DNA from: Spirochaetota bacterium
GTDB taxonomy: Bacteria > Spirochaetota > Spirochaetia > Treponematales > Breznakiellaceae
Length of the DNA stretch: 14,928 nucleotides
Direction: 5' to 3'
Assembly: GCA_023406985.1 (NCBI GenBank)
Contig: JAEXTK010000006.1
Location: 1 to 14,928 of the forward strand
Position 1 is the first letter of the stretch, and each line of letters begins with the position of its first letter. A program made the translations under genes and the position numbers. This document shows positions 1 through 6,688 of this stretch, piece by piece. The notes under the pieces are model-generated. The model worked only from the letters and a program-made list of their open reading frames with translations. It did no database searches and was not told the DNA's origin.

Positions 1-30
1 CGGCGTCCGGCGGGCGCCCGCCGGCCGTAG
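1..30 (+). CDS. Possible 3' end of an upstream gene (partial)
   Basis: Frame 1 reads nine codons rich in Arg, Pro and Ala and stops at TAG (28-30), just before the strong terminator at 38-67. The other two forward frames run through the terminator, so this frame is the only one that ends where a gene before a terminator should. Too little is present to suggest a product. Confidence 0.35.
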   Translation, partial: RRPAGARRP

Positions 31-37
31 GCGCTCC

Positions 38-67
38 GGGCGGCCCCTTCGGGGCCGCCCTTTTTTT
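38..67 (+). terminator. Rho-independent terminator of the upstream gene
   Basis: A perfect 10-bp stem (38-47 pairs with 51-60, all G/C) has a 3-nt TTC loop and is followed directly by seven T residues (61-67). This is a classic intrinsic terminator for transcription entering from the left on the + strand. It insulates the signalling operon that follows. Confidence 0.93.
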
Positions 68-133
68 GCGTACATCCGCGTAGCCTTTCTTGCGCGATCC
101 TTCCGAAACGTAACTTCGCCCCGAGCCCTCCGG

Positions 134-168
134 CGGCCGCGCCCGATCCTCGTCTCCCTCCGCGGCCG
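134..168. promoter_or_regulatory. Inverted repeat upstream of the sigma-54 promoter; possible activator site
   Basis: CGGCCGCG (134-141) is the exact reverse complement of CGCGGCCG (161-168), with 27 bp between arm centres. Relative to the predicted start near 225 it covers about -91 to -57, the kind of place a sigma-54 enhancer-binding protein could sit. In such G+C-rich DNA an 8-bp inverted repeat can arise by chance, and it does not resemble the NtrC consensus. The rest of 68-198 shows nothing else convincing. Confidence 0.2.
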
Positions 169-198
169 TTTTGACGCTTTCAGCCCCGTCGAATCCGA

Positions 199-214
199 TG
201 GCACGTTTCTTGCT
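199..214 (+). promoter_or_regulatory. Sigma-54 (RpoN) promoter, -24/-12 type
   Basis: TGGCACG (199-205), a 4-nt spacer (206-209) and TTGCT (210-214) match the sigma-54 core consensus TGGCACG-N4-TTGCW at every fixed position. The invariant GG (200-201) and GC (212-213) have the required spacing. The convention GG = -25/-24 and GC = -13/-12 puts transcription start at about 225-226, on the A of the response-regulator start codon. No other perfect match was noticed in the window. Sigma-54 promoters need an AAA+ activator; none is encoded here. The implied operon is 226-5093. Confidence 0.82.
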
Positions 215-225
215 TTCCAATCGTC

Positions 226-603
226 ATGACGCTCATGATCGTGGACGATTCCAATCTCATCCGCACCGCCGTGCGCAACGCGGTGAAACACCTGCCGCTG
301 GAGGTGGTCGCGGACGCCGCCGACGGCGAGGCGGCGCTGGAGCGGTTCGACGCGACCTCCCCCGACATGGTCACCCTCGACATCACCATGCCGAAGATGG
401 ACGGCCTCGCCTGCCTCGCGGAGATGATGCGGCGGAAGCCGCGGACCATCGTCGTGGTCATCACCGCGCTCAAGGACGAGGCGACCGGCCTCCGGGCCAT
501 CAAGCTCGGTGCGGCCGGCATCGTGCCGAAGCCGTTCACCGCGGAAAAGCTGCGGGCGGAACTCCAGGAAATCCTGACCGAAAGCGCGGGAGGAGGTTCC
601 TGA
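226..603 (+). CDS. CheY-like single-domain response regulator
   Basis: A 125-residue stand-alone receiver domain with no output domain, expected to be a soluble phosphoryl acceptor. It has the acidic pair D7-D8, the phosphoacceptor D52 (in TLDITMPKMDG), the switch threonine T80 and the conserved lysine K102 in PKPF, the full catalytic set of a working CheY-type receiver. It is first in the operon and overlaps the CheX gene by one base (TGATG), implying coupled translation. The natural donor is the HPt/CheA-type kinase two genes downstream; a role at the flagellar motor is possible but unsupported, since no cheA or cheW is in view. There is no Shine-Dalgarno sequence before ATG 226, and the predicted sigma-54 start lies on that codon. 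ATG 235 (residue 4) is an alternative start, but it would remove part of strand 1. Confidence 0.88.
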   Translation: MTLMIVDDSNLIRTAVRNAVKHLPLEVVADAADGEAALERFDATSPDMVTLDITMPKMDGLACLAEMMRRKPRTIVVVITALKDEATGLRAIKLGAAGIVPKPFTAEKLRAELQEILTESAGGGS

Positions 604-1049
604 TGGACGACGCGACGCTGAAGACCTTCGTGGACGTGGTGCTCGGGTTTTTCCTGGAGACCACCGGAGAGCGGGTTTCCATGGGCGTTCCCTACGTGAA
701 GCGCGAGCGGGCGCCGCTCCTGGAGTATACGGGGATCATCGGGATCTCCGGAGCGCGCCGCGGCGGCCTCTACCTGACCGCCCCCGCGGGCCTCCTCGCC
801 GATCTTTCGGCCCTCGTTTCCGGCGTCGAGCCGGAAGGGGAAGAGGGCTTGGCCGACGCCGCCGGGGAGGTGGCGAACATGATCGCGGGCAACGCCCGCC
901 GCGATTTCGGGAGCGACTTCATGATCTCCGTCCCCATCGTCGTGAAGGGCGCCCCCGACGACATCCTGCTCAGGCTCAGGCCTCCCGTCTTCATCATCCC
1001 CGTCACGTGGCGGACCCATTACGCGTACCTCGCGGTAGGCATCGAATAG
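603..1049 (+). CDS. cheX: CheX-type CheY-P phosphatase
   Basis: A 148-residue protein of the CheC/CheX/FliY phosphatase family, which removes phosphate from CheY-P. The family motif is visible as D85-x3-E89-x2-N92 (ADAAGEVANMIAGNARR), with N92 the expected catalytic amide, followed by a proline at 111; the sequence ends in the usual beta-rich segment. Length fits CheX (about 150-160 residues). The start is ATG 603, six bases after AGGAGG (591-596), and it overlaps the receiver gene's stop by one base. The longer frame reading from about 171 is a shadow over the receiver gene. Spirochaetes use CheX rather than CheZ, and pairing with CheY is typical for them. Here its partner is probably the adjacent receiver, making it the off-switch of the operon's relay. 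Confidence 0.85.
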   Translation: MDDATLKTFVDVVLGFFLETTGERVSMGVPYVKRERAPLLEYTGIIGISGARRGGLYLTAPAGLLADLSALVSGVEPEGEEGLADAAGEVANMIAGNARRDFGSDFMISVPIVVKGAPDDILLRLRPPVFIIPVTWRTHYAYLAVGIE

Positions 1050-1067
1050 CGTTCAGCGGAGGAAGGT

Positions 1068-3809
1068 ATGGATTCCCGTCTCCTGGATTACCTTTGGATC
1101 GTGACCGCGTCGGGTCTCGTGTTCTTCATGCAGCCGGGCTTCGCGATGCTGGAGTCGGGCCTCACGCGGTCCAAGAACAGCATCAACGTCTCCATCAAGA
1201 ACCTCACCGACCTCGGCGTTTCCATCCTCGTCTTCTGGGCTGCGGGATTCGCCTTCATGTTCGGCCCCTCGTTCCGGGGCCTCATCGGGACGGGCGGTTT
1301 CCTGTTGCCGTTCACCGGCGACGAGGCGGTTTGGTTCGCGGTCTTCTTCCTGTTCCAGGCGATGTTCTGCTCCACGTCCGCCACCATCGTCTCGGGAGCC
1401 GTGGCCGAACGGATGCGGTACTCGGCCTACCTCGTCTGCACGGTGATCCTCTCCCTCGTGGTGTATCCGGTCTTCGGCCATTGGGCCTGGGGCGGGCTCG
1501 GCAACATGGGTTGGGACGGGGAACCGGGATGGCTCGCGGCCCTCGGCTTCGTGGACTTCGCGGGGTCCTCCGCCGTGCACTCGGTGGGCGGCTGGACAAG
1601 CCTCGCCGCCATCCTCATCGTCGGGAGCCGGACCGGGCGCTTCCCCGCGGACGGGCCGCCGCGGACCATCCAGGGCTCGGACATTCCGCTCTCGGTGCTC
1701 GGCGTCTTCATCCTCTGGTTCGGCTGGATAGGCTTCAACGGCGGATCCACCCTCGCGATGAACGACGCCGTTCCCGGCATCGTCATGCGCACCTGCCTGG
1801 CCGCGGCCGCGGGCATGGTGATCACGCTCCTGGCCGGTTGGGCCCTCTACCGCGTCCCGGACGTGTCCTTCGTGATCAACGGGTCCCTCGCGGGTCTCGT
1901 CGCGATCACGGCTCCCTGCCACGCGGTGAACGAGTGGCAGTCCATCGTCATCGGCGGCGTCGGCGGCCTCGTCTGCCTCCTCGCCACGGAACTCCTGGAG
2001 CGGCTCCGGATCGACGACGCGGTGGGGGCGGTGCCGGTGCACCTCGCCGCGGGCATCTGGGGGACCCTCTCCGTGGGCATCTTCGGGAACCCCGCGGTCC
2101 TCGGCACCACCCCCATCCTCGGCAGCCAGCTCTTGGCCCAGGCCATCGGGGTGGCCGCCTGCGCCCTCTGGTCCTTCGGATCGGCGTACCTCCTCTTCCT
2201 GATCCTCAACCGCATCCTCCCGCTCCGCGTAAAGCCCGAAGAAGAGGAGATCGGCCTCAACGTATCCGAGCACGGGGCCAGCACCGAACTCCACGAGCTG
2301 TTCAACGTCATGGGCGAACAATCCCGGACGGGCGACCTGTCCCTCCGGTTGCCGGTGGAGCCCTTCACCGAGGTGGGACGGATCGCCGAGCACTACAACC
2401 GCGCGATGGAGGGATTCCAGAAGAACCTCGTGGCGCGCACCGATTACGCGGCGATCCTGGACGCGGTCTCCGACGGGCTGTTCCTCCTGGACCGCGATTT
2501 CCGGATCAACGGCCACTATTCGGCGGCTACCGAGCGCATCTTTTCCCGCGCGTCCCTGGCGGGCACCGACCTGCGGGACCTCCTCAAGCCCATGGTGACC
2601 GAGAAGGTCTACGCGTCCGCCGTCGAGTACCTCGACCTGCTCTTCGATCCCGCGATGCGCATGAAATCCCTCCTGCAAGTGAACCCGCTCAAGGAGGCCG
2701 AATTCTACGTGGACACGGGGGAGGGCCGATTCGAGTCGCGCTTCCTGCGCCTCGATTTTTCCCGCATCAAGGCGGACGGGGACGAGGTGCGCGCGCTCAT
2801 GGTCGTCGTCCGGGACCTCACCGAGCAGACGCTCGCCCGCAGGGAGACCGAAGCGGAACGGCAGCGGAGCCAGGGAGAGATGGAACTCTTCTATCGTATC
2901 CTCCACATCGATCCGGAGCTCTTTTCCGAATTCCTGGAGGGCATGCAGGAGGACTTGGACGCGGCGAACGCGACCCTGGAGGCCGAGGGCGAGGCCTTGC
3001 CCGACCGGCTGCTCGGCATGTTCCGCCGCATCCATTCCATCAAAGGCAACGCGAGCCTCCTGGAATTGGACTTCATCGCCACGGAGGCCCACGCCTTCGA
3101 GGACCGGATCGCCGCGCTCCGCGAGCGCGCGGACCTGGATACGGCCGACTTCCTCCCCCTGGCGGTGGCCTTGAGCGGGCTCTACGGGCTCCTGGCCCAG
3201 GCCCGGCGCTTGGCCGACCGGCTCGCGGGTTTCCGCGGCGAGTACGCGCTCTCCCGGAGCGCCGAGGGCGAGCTCGTCGCCTTGCAGCTCAAGAAACTCG
3301 TGGAGGGGACCGCGGCCGCCCTGGGCAAGCAGGTCCGCCTGGACGCCGAGCGCTTCTCCGGCCGCGATTTGCCGCCGCGGAGGAGGCGGAGGACCCGCGA
3401 CGCCCTCATCCAGCTCGTGCGCAACGCGGTGGCCCACGGCATTGAACCCCCGGCGGTCAGGGAAGCCGCGGGCAAGGAGCGGACCGGCACCATCGCCATC
3501 TCCACCAAGCGGGAGCGGGACGTGATCGCGGTCACGGTCCGGGACGACGGCGCGGGCATCGACTTCGCCGCCCTCGCCGCGGCCGCGGGGGTCGATCCCG
3601 CCGGGCCCAAGGACCGGACCCTCATGGCGGCGCTCTCCCGCGGGGCTTCCACGGCGGAGTCGGCCGGGATGCACGCGGGGCGGGGCGTCGGCCTCGGGGT
3701 GGTGAAGACGGTCCTGGAGGAGCTCCGGGGCACGGTGGTGCTCAGGACGCGGCGCGGCGCGTTCAGCGAGTTCACGCTCCGCATCCCGCACGACGCCCTT
3801 CCTACCTGA
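1068..3809 (+). CDS. Ammonium transporter-histidine kinase fusion (Amt-HAMP-PAS-HPt-CheA-type ATPase)
   Basis: A 913-residue inner-membrane sensor kinase. Residues 1-388 are an Amt/Mep/Rh domain with about 11 membrane segments. By alignment to E. coli AmtB it keeps the recruitment and gate residues F100, W141, F223 and S227, the structural D163 and the twin pore histidines H171 and H325. Then come a HAMP-like linker (about 405-455), a PAS domain (about 460-590) and an HPt domain with phospho-acceptor H656 in HSIKGNA. Last is a CheA P4-type ATPase (about 735-908) with N-box N786 and H790 in RNAVAHGIE, G1 box DDGAGID (826-832) and G2 box GRGVGLG (871-877). CheA's P5/CheW-binding domain is absent and P3 is missing or much shortened. 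GGAGG (1058-1062) sits five bases before the ATG, and no cleavable signal is seen. Amt-kinase fusions are known (Kuenenia Ks-Amt5); the HPt/CheA-type tail is the less usual feature. Ammonium sensing is inferred. Confidence 0.92.
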   Translation: MDSRLLDYLWIVTASGLVFFMQPGFAMLESGLTRSKNSINVSIKNLTDLGVSILVFWAAGFAFMFGPSFRGLIGTGGFLLPFTGDEAVWFAVFFLFQAMFCSTSATIVSGAVAERMRYSAYLVCTVILSLVVYPVFGHWAWGGLGNMGWDGEPGWLAALGFVDFAGSSAVHSVGGWTSLAAILIVGSRTGRFPADGPPRTIQGSDIPLSVLGVFILWFGWIGFNGGSTLAMNDAVPGIVMRTCLAAAAGMVITLLAGWALYRVPDVSFVINGSLAGLVAITAPCHAVNEWQSIVIGGVGGLVCLLATELLERLRIDDAVGAVPVHLAAGIWGTLSVGIFGNPAVLGTTPILGSQLLAQAIGVAACALWSFGSAYLLFLILNRILPLRVKPEEEEIGLNVSEHGASTELHELFNVMGEQSRTGDLSLRLPVEPFTEVGRIAEHYNRAMEGFQKNLVARTDYAAILDAVSDGLFLLDRDFRINGHYSAATERIFSRASLAGTDLRDLLKPMVTEKVYASAVEYLDLLFDPAMRMKSLLQVNPLKEAEFYVDTGEGRFESRFLRLDFSRIKADGDEVRALMVVVRDLTEQTLARRETEAERQRSQGEMELFYRILHIDPELFSEFLEGMQEDLDAANATLEAEGEALPDRLLGMFRRIHSIKGNASLLELDFIATEAHAFEDRIAALRERADLDTADFLPLAVALSGLYGLLAQARRLADRLAGFRGEYALSRSAEGELVALQLKKLVEGTAAALGKQVRLDAERFSGRDLPPRRRRRTRDALIQLVRNAVAHGIEPPAVREAAGKERTGTIAISTKRERDVIAVTVRDDGAGIDFAALAAAAGVDPAGPKDRTLMAALSRGASTAESAGMHAGRGVGLGVVKTVLEELRGTVVLRTRRGAFSEFTLRIPHDALPT

Positions 3810-3824
3810 GCCGAGGAGCGACCG

Positions 3825-5093
3825 GTGGCCAAGAAAACGGAATTTCGATCGACCTGGGTCTTCGAGAAGGACGAGGGCGGAGAGACCGACGTCGTCGTGC
3901 TGGAGCCCGTTTCCGCGGACTCGTCCGCCTCCGAATCGGGCCTCGCCGCGCTCAGGATCGCGGAGCGGCCGAAAACGACGGGCAACCAGATATCCCGCCT
4001 CGCCTCGAGCCTCTATTGGGTGCGGTCCGACGCCCCCATCTCCGCCCTCGTGGAGGACCTGACCCCGCGGGAGGACCTCTTCTCGGTGGGCGTGGTGAAC
4101 GAGGACGACGAGGCGGTGGGCCTCATCATCCGGCGGGAGCTCTTCGATCTCCTCGGCCGACCCTACGGCCGCGAGCTCGTGGAGAAGGGCATCGTCGCCT
4201 CCATCACGCGCTACGCCAAGAGCTTCCCGCCCGACGCCCACGTGCTCTCGGTGGCCGAGGCGGTGGCCGAGGACATGAAGTCGCCCTTGATCCGCTACTT
4301 CCTCCTCAAGGACGCGGAGTCCCGGTTCCGCGGGGTCTTCTCCACGAAGGACATGCTCATCCACCTTTCGGACATGCTCCGGCGGGACGTCGCGACGGTC
4401 CGCACCTTCCAGGCCAAGGTGGTGCCGGAGCGCGCGGAGCTTCGCCGCGGGCCCCTGGAGCTCGCGGGGTTCTCCCGGCCGGCCAAGGAGGCGGGCGGCG
4501 ACTACTACGCGTTCCGCGAGCTGCCCGGCTCCTCCGTCCTCGCGCTCATCGCCGACGTTTCCGGCAAGGGCATCGGCGCGTCCTACTTCACGGCCGCCTG
4601 CGCGGCCTGCGCCGATTCCTTCGACTTCAGCGCCGGGCTCGGCGCCTACCTCTCCACGCTCAACCGGCACCTCGCGCGGCGCTACGGCGACACCGGCTGT
4701 TTCCTCACCTGCGTCGCCCTCCTCGTGGACCCCGCGACCGGGACGGTCCGCGCCTGCGACATGGGGCAGTCCTACCTCTACCTGCTCCGCGGCGCCTCGT
4801 ACTCCGCCGTCCGCCTGCCCGCCTGCCCGCCCTTGGGCGTGGACGAGAACGCGGTGCCCAAGGTAGCCAAGTTCACGCTGGAAAAGGGCGACACGATCTT
4901 CGCGGCCACGGACGGCATCGCCGAGCAGCGCGGGGCCGACGGGGAGTACGGCGTGGAGCGGGTGGTGTCGCGCCTCCGGAACCTCCGGTCGCTCGGCGAT
5001 CTCCGCGAGGTGGTCTGCGCCGACCTGGACGCGTTCCGGGGATTCCGGCCCCAGCACGACGATATCACCGCGATCGCCCTCAGGATGCATTAG
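3825..5093 (+). CDS. CBS-like domain plus PP2C/SpoIIE-type serine phosphatase
   Basis: A 422-residue cytosolic protein. Residues 1-60 are low-complexity. Residues 65-195 look like a CBS-pair regulatory module of the type often found beside GGDEF/EAL domains (VGLIIRRELFDLLGRPYGREL, then a second repeat ending FRGVFSTKDM). Residues 205-422 form a PPM/SpoIIE phosphatase whose metal-binding acids are all present: D226 (GGDYYAF), D244 (ADVSGKGI), D363 (ATDGIAE) and D412-D413 (HDDITAIAL). Such enzymes dephosphorylate serine or threonine on proteins, classically anti-anti-sigma factors, but no STAS or RsbW-type partner lies nearby. The start is GTG 3825, six bases after GAGGAG (3813-3818) and 15 bases after the kinase gene, so it should be cotranscribed. 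It has no receiver of its own, so how the relay would control it is unclear; the CBS pair suggests nucleotide binding. Confidence 0.85.
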   Translation: MAKKTEFRSTWVFEKDEGGETDVVVLEPVSADSSASESGLAALRIAERPKTTGNQISRLASSLYWVRSDAPISALVEDLTPREDLFSVGVVNEDDEAVGLIIRRELFDLLGRPYGRELVEKGIVASITRYAKSFPPDAHVLSVAEAVAEDMKSPLIRYFLLKDAESRFRGVFSTKDMLIHLSDMLRRDVATVRTFQAKVVPERAELRRGPLELAGFSRPAKEAGGDYYAFRELPGSSVLALIADVSGKGIGASYFTAACAACADSFDFSAGLGAYLSTLNRHLARRYGDTGCFLTCVALLVDPATGTVRACDMGQSYLYLLRGASYSAVRLPACPPLGVDENAVPKVAKFTLEKGDTIFAATDGIAEQRGADGEYGVERVVSRLRNLRSLGDLREVVCADLDAFRGFRPQHDDITAIALRMH

Positions 5094-5109
5094 ACTCTAA
5101 AGCCAAGTA

Positions 5110-5127
5110 CACGGCGTCCCGGCCGTG
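5110..5127. promoter_or_regulatory. Palindrome in the ABC operon promoter spacer; candidate operator
   Basis: CACGGC (5110-5115) and GCCGTG (5122-5127) form a perfect inverted repeat around a 6-nt centre. It fills the spacer of the promoter at 5126-5134 and its right arm contains that promoter's TG element, so a bound repressor would block RNA polymerase. It could instead be a weak hairpin after the upstream operon, but there is no T-run to make it a terminator. Confidence 0.35.
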
Positions 5128-5134
5128 CTATACT
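5126..5134 (+). promoter_or_regulatory. Extended -10 promoter of the ABC transporter operon
   Basis: TATACT (5129-5134) matches the -10 consensus at five of six positions and is preceded by TG one base upstream (5126-5127), the extended -10 arrangement. The -35 position 17 bp upstream (5106-5111, AGTACA) is poor, as extended -10 promoters tolerate. Predicted start is about 5141, giving a leader of about 23 nt that still contains the Shine-Dalgarno run at 5151-5157. Confidence 0.55.
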
Positions 5135-5163
5135 CGACGCATTCTGTCCAAGGGGGGAATCCG

Positions 5164-6684
5164 GTGTCCTACATCATCGAGATGCTCCATATCGTGAAGA
5201 CATTCCCGGGCATCCGCGCCAACGACGACGTCACGTTGCAGGTCGAGGGGGGAGCGATCCACGCCCTCCTCGGCGAGAACGGCGCCGGGAAATCCACGCT
5301 CATGAGCATCCTTTTCGGCCTCTACCAATCCGATTCCGGCGAGATCCGCCTGCGGGGCGAACCCGTGTCGATCCCCGATCCGAACGAGGCGAACCGCCTC
5401 GGGATCGGCATGGTGCACCAGCACTTCAAGCTGGTCCACAACTTCACCGTCACCGAGAACATCGTCCTCGGCCTGGAGCCCCGGAAGGGGCCGGTCGTGG
5501 ATATGCGAAGGGCGGAGGCGAAGGTCGCGGAGCTCTCCCGTAAGTACGGGCTCGAAGTGGACCCCCGCGCGCGGATAGAGGACATCTCCGTCGGCATGCA
5601 GCAGCGCGTGGAGATCCTCAAGATGCTCTACCGCGACGCGGAGATCCTCATCTTCGACGAGCCCACGGCGGTCCTCACGCCCCAGGAGATCCAGGAGCTC
5701 ATGGCGATCATGCGGCGCCTCACCGCCGAGGGCAAGACCATCCTCCTCATCACCCACAAGCTCAAGGAAATCAAGGCGGTGGCGGACGTCTGCACGGTGC
5801 TCCGCAGGGGCAAGCTCATCGGCTCCCTGAAGGTCGCCGACGCCACCGAGGCGCAACTCGCCGAGATGATGGTGGGCCGCGAAGTGAGCTTCAGCGTGAA
5901 CAAGAAGCCTGCGGAGCCCGGGGAGGTCCTCCTCCGGATCGAAGGCCTGCGGGTGAAGAACGCCAAGGGCGTGCTCGGCGTCAAGGATCTCTCGCTCGAG
6001 GTGCGCCGCGGCGAGATCCTCGGCCTCTGCGGCATCGACGGGAACGGCCAGACCGAACTCGTGCACGCGCTCACCGGCCTGGCCAAGGTGGAGGGCGGCC
6101 GCGTCCTCCTCAAGGGCGTGGACATCGCCCGCCTGCCGGTCAAGCGCCGGATCGAGGCGGGCCTCGGCCACATCCCCGAAGACCGGCAACGGCACGGCCT
6201 CGTCCTGGACTTCCGCCTGGACGAGAACCTCGTCGCGCATACCTTCGCCCAGCGGCCCTTCTCCCGCTTCGGCGTGCTCGATTACGGCGAGATCCGCAAG
6301 AACGCGGAGCGCCTCATCGACGAATTCGACGTGCGGTCGGGCGAAGGCCCGGCGACCCCGGCGCGGAGCCTCTCGGGCGGCAACCAGCAGAAGGCCATCG
6401 TGGCGCGCGAGATCGACCGGTCCCCCGAGGTCTTCGTCGTCGCGCAGCCGACGCGCGGCCTCGACGTCGGCGCCATCGAGTACATCCACAAGCGGCTCGT
6501 GGAGGAGCGCGACAAGGGGAAAGCCATCCTCCTCGTCTCCCTCGAGCTGGACGAGATCATGGACCTTTCGGACCGCGTCGCGGTCATCTTCAACGGAGAG
6601 ATCGTCGGCGAGGCGGTGACCGCCGAGACGACCGAGAACGAGCTGGGCCTCCTCATGGCGGGTTCCGTGCGGAAGGCGGTGTGA
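5164..6684 (+). CDS. Double ATP-binding subunit of a nucleoside/riboflavin-type ABC importer
   Basis: A 506-residue cytoplasmic ATPase with two tandem nucleotide-binding domains, in the simple-sugar/BMP-nucleoside family (RbsA, NupO, RfuB type). Domain 1 is complete: Walker A GENGAGKST (37-45), signature SVGMQQ (142-147) and Walker B ending D165-E166. Domain 2 has a degenerate Walker A (GIDGNGQTE, 290-298) and a good signature (LSGGNQQ, 403-409), but AQ replaces the Walker B Asp-Glu at VFVVAQPTRGLDVG, so only one ATP site should hydrolyse. From memory, AQPTRGLDVGAIE is typical of the nucleoside (NupO/YufO-like) branch rather than ribose importers. The start is GTG 5164, six bases after AGGGGGG (5151-5157); an earlier in-frame GTG at 5125 lies in the promoter. 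Two permease genes follow. The substrate cannot be read from this subunit, and nucleosides or riboflavin are the leading options. Confidence 0.9.
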   Translation: MSYIIEMLHIVKTFPGIRANDDVTLQVEGGAIHALLGENGAGKSTLMSILFGLYQSDSGEIRLRGEPVSIPDPNEANRLGIGMVHQHFKLVHNFTVTENIVLGLEPRKGPVVDMRRAEAKVAELSRKYGLEVDPRARIEDISVGMQQRVEILKMLYRDAEILIFDEPTAVLTPQEIQELMAIMRRLTAEGKTILLITHKLKEIKAVADVCTVLRRGKLIGSLKVADATEAQLAEMMVGREVSFSVNKKPAEPGEVLLRIEGLRVKNAKGVLGVKDLSLEVRRGEILGLCGIDGNGQTELVHALTGLAKVEGGRVLLKGVDIARLPVKRRIEAGLGHIPEDRQRHGLVLDFRLDENLVAHTFAQRPFSRFGVLDYGEIRKNAERLIDEFDVRSGEGPATPARSLSGGNQQKAIVAREIDRSPEVFVVAQPTRGLDVGAIEYIHKRLVEERDKGKAILLVSLELDEIMDLSDRVAVIFNGEIVGEAVTAETTENELGLLMAGSVRKAV

Positions 6685-6688
6685 CGGC

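Noticed and set aside
171..199. Sigma-70 promoter with TTGACG at 171-176
   Set aside because: The matching -10 position (194-199, TCCGAT) has only three consensus bases. The sigma-54 element just downstream is far stronger. A dual promoter cannot be fully excluded.
171..602. In-frame upstream extension of the CheX gene over the receiver gene
   Set aside because: The translation is Arg/Gly/His-rich noise, the receiver frame is clearly coding, and AGGAGG six bases before ATG 603 fixes the CheX start.
226..1049. Reading the CheY/CheX pair as part of a flagellar chemotaxis operon
   Set aside because: No cheA, cheW, cheB/R or receptor gene is present and the neighbouring kinase lacks the CheW-binding domain. 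A local signalling role is more economical, though chemotaxis is not excluded.
1007..3445. An 812-codon forward frame inside the Amt-kinase region
   Set aside because: It is a frame-shifted shadow made almost entirely of Arg, Pro, Gly, His; the overlapping frame encodes the transporter and kinase domains.
1053..5090. A 1345-codon open frame on the minus strand across the Amt-kinase and phosphatase genes
   Set aside because: Its protein is an Arg/Glu/Gly/His-rich composition artefact with no motif. The + strand holds well-recognised domains over the same bases. High G+C keeps antisense frames open.
5094..5163. Riboswitch (FMN or purine) before the ABC operon
   Set aside because: Only about 23 bases lie between the predicted transcription start and the start codon, too short for either known riboswitch.
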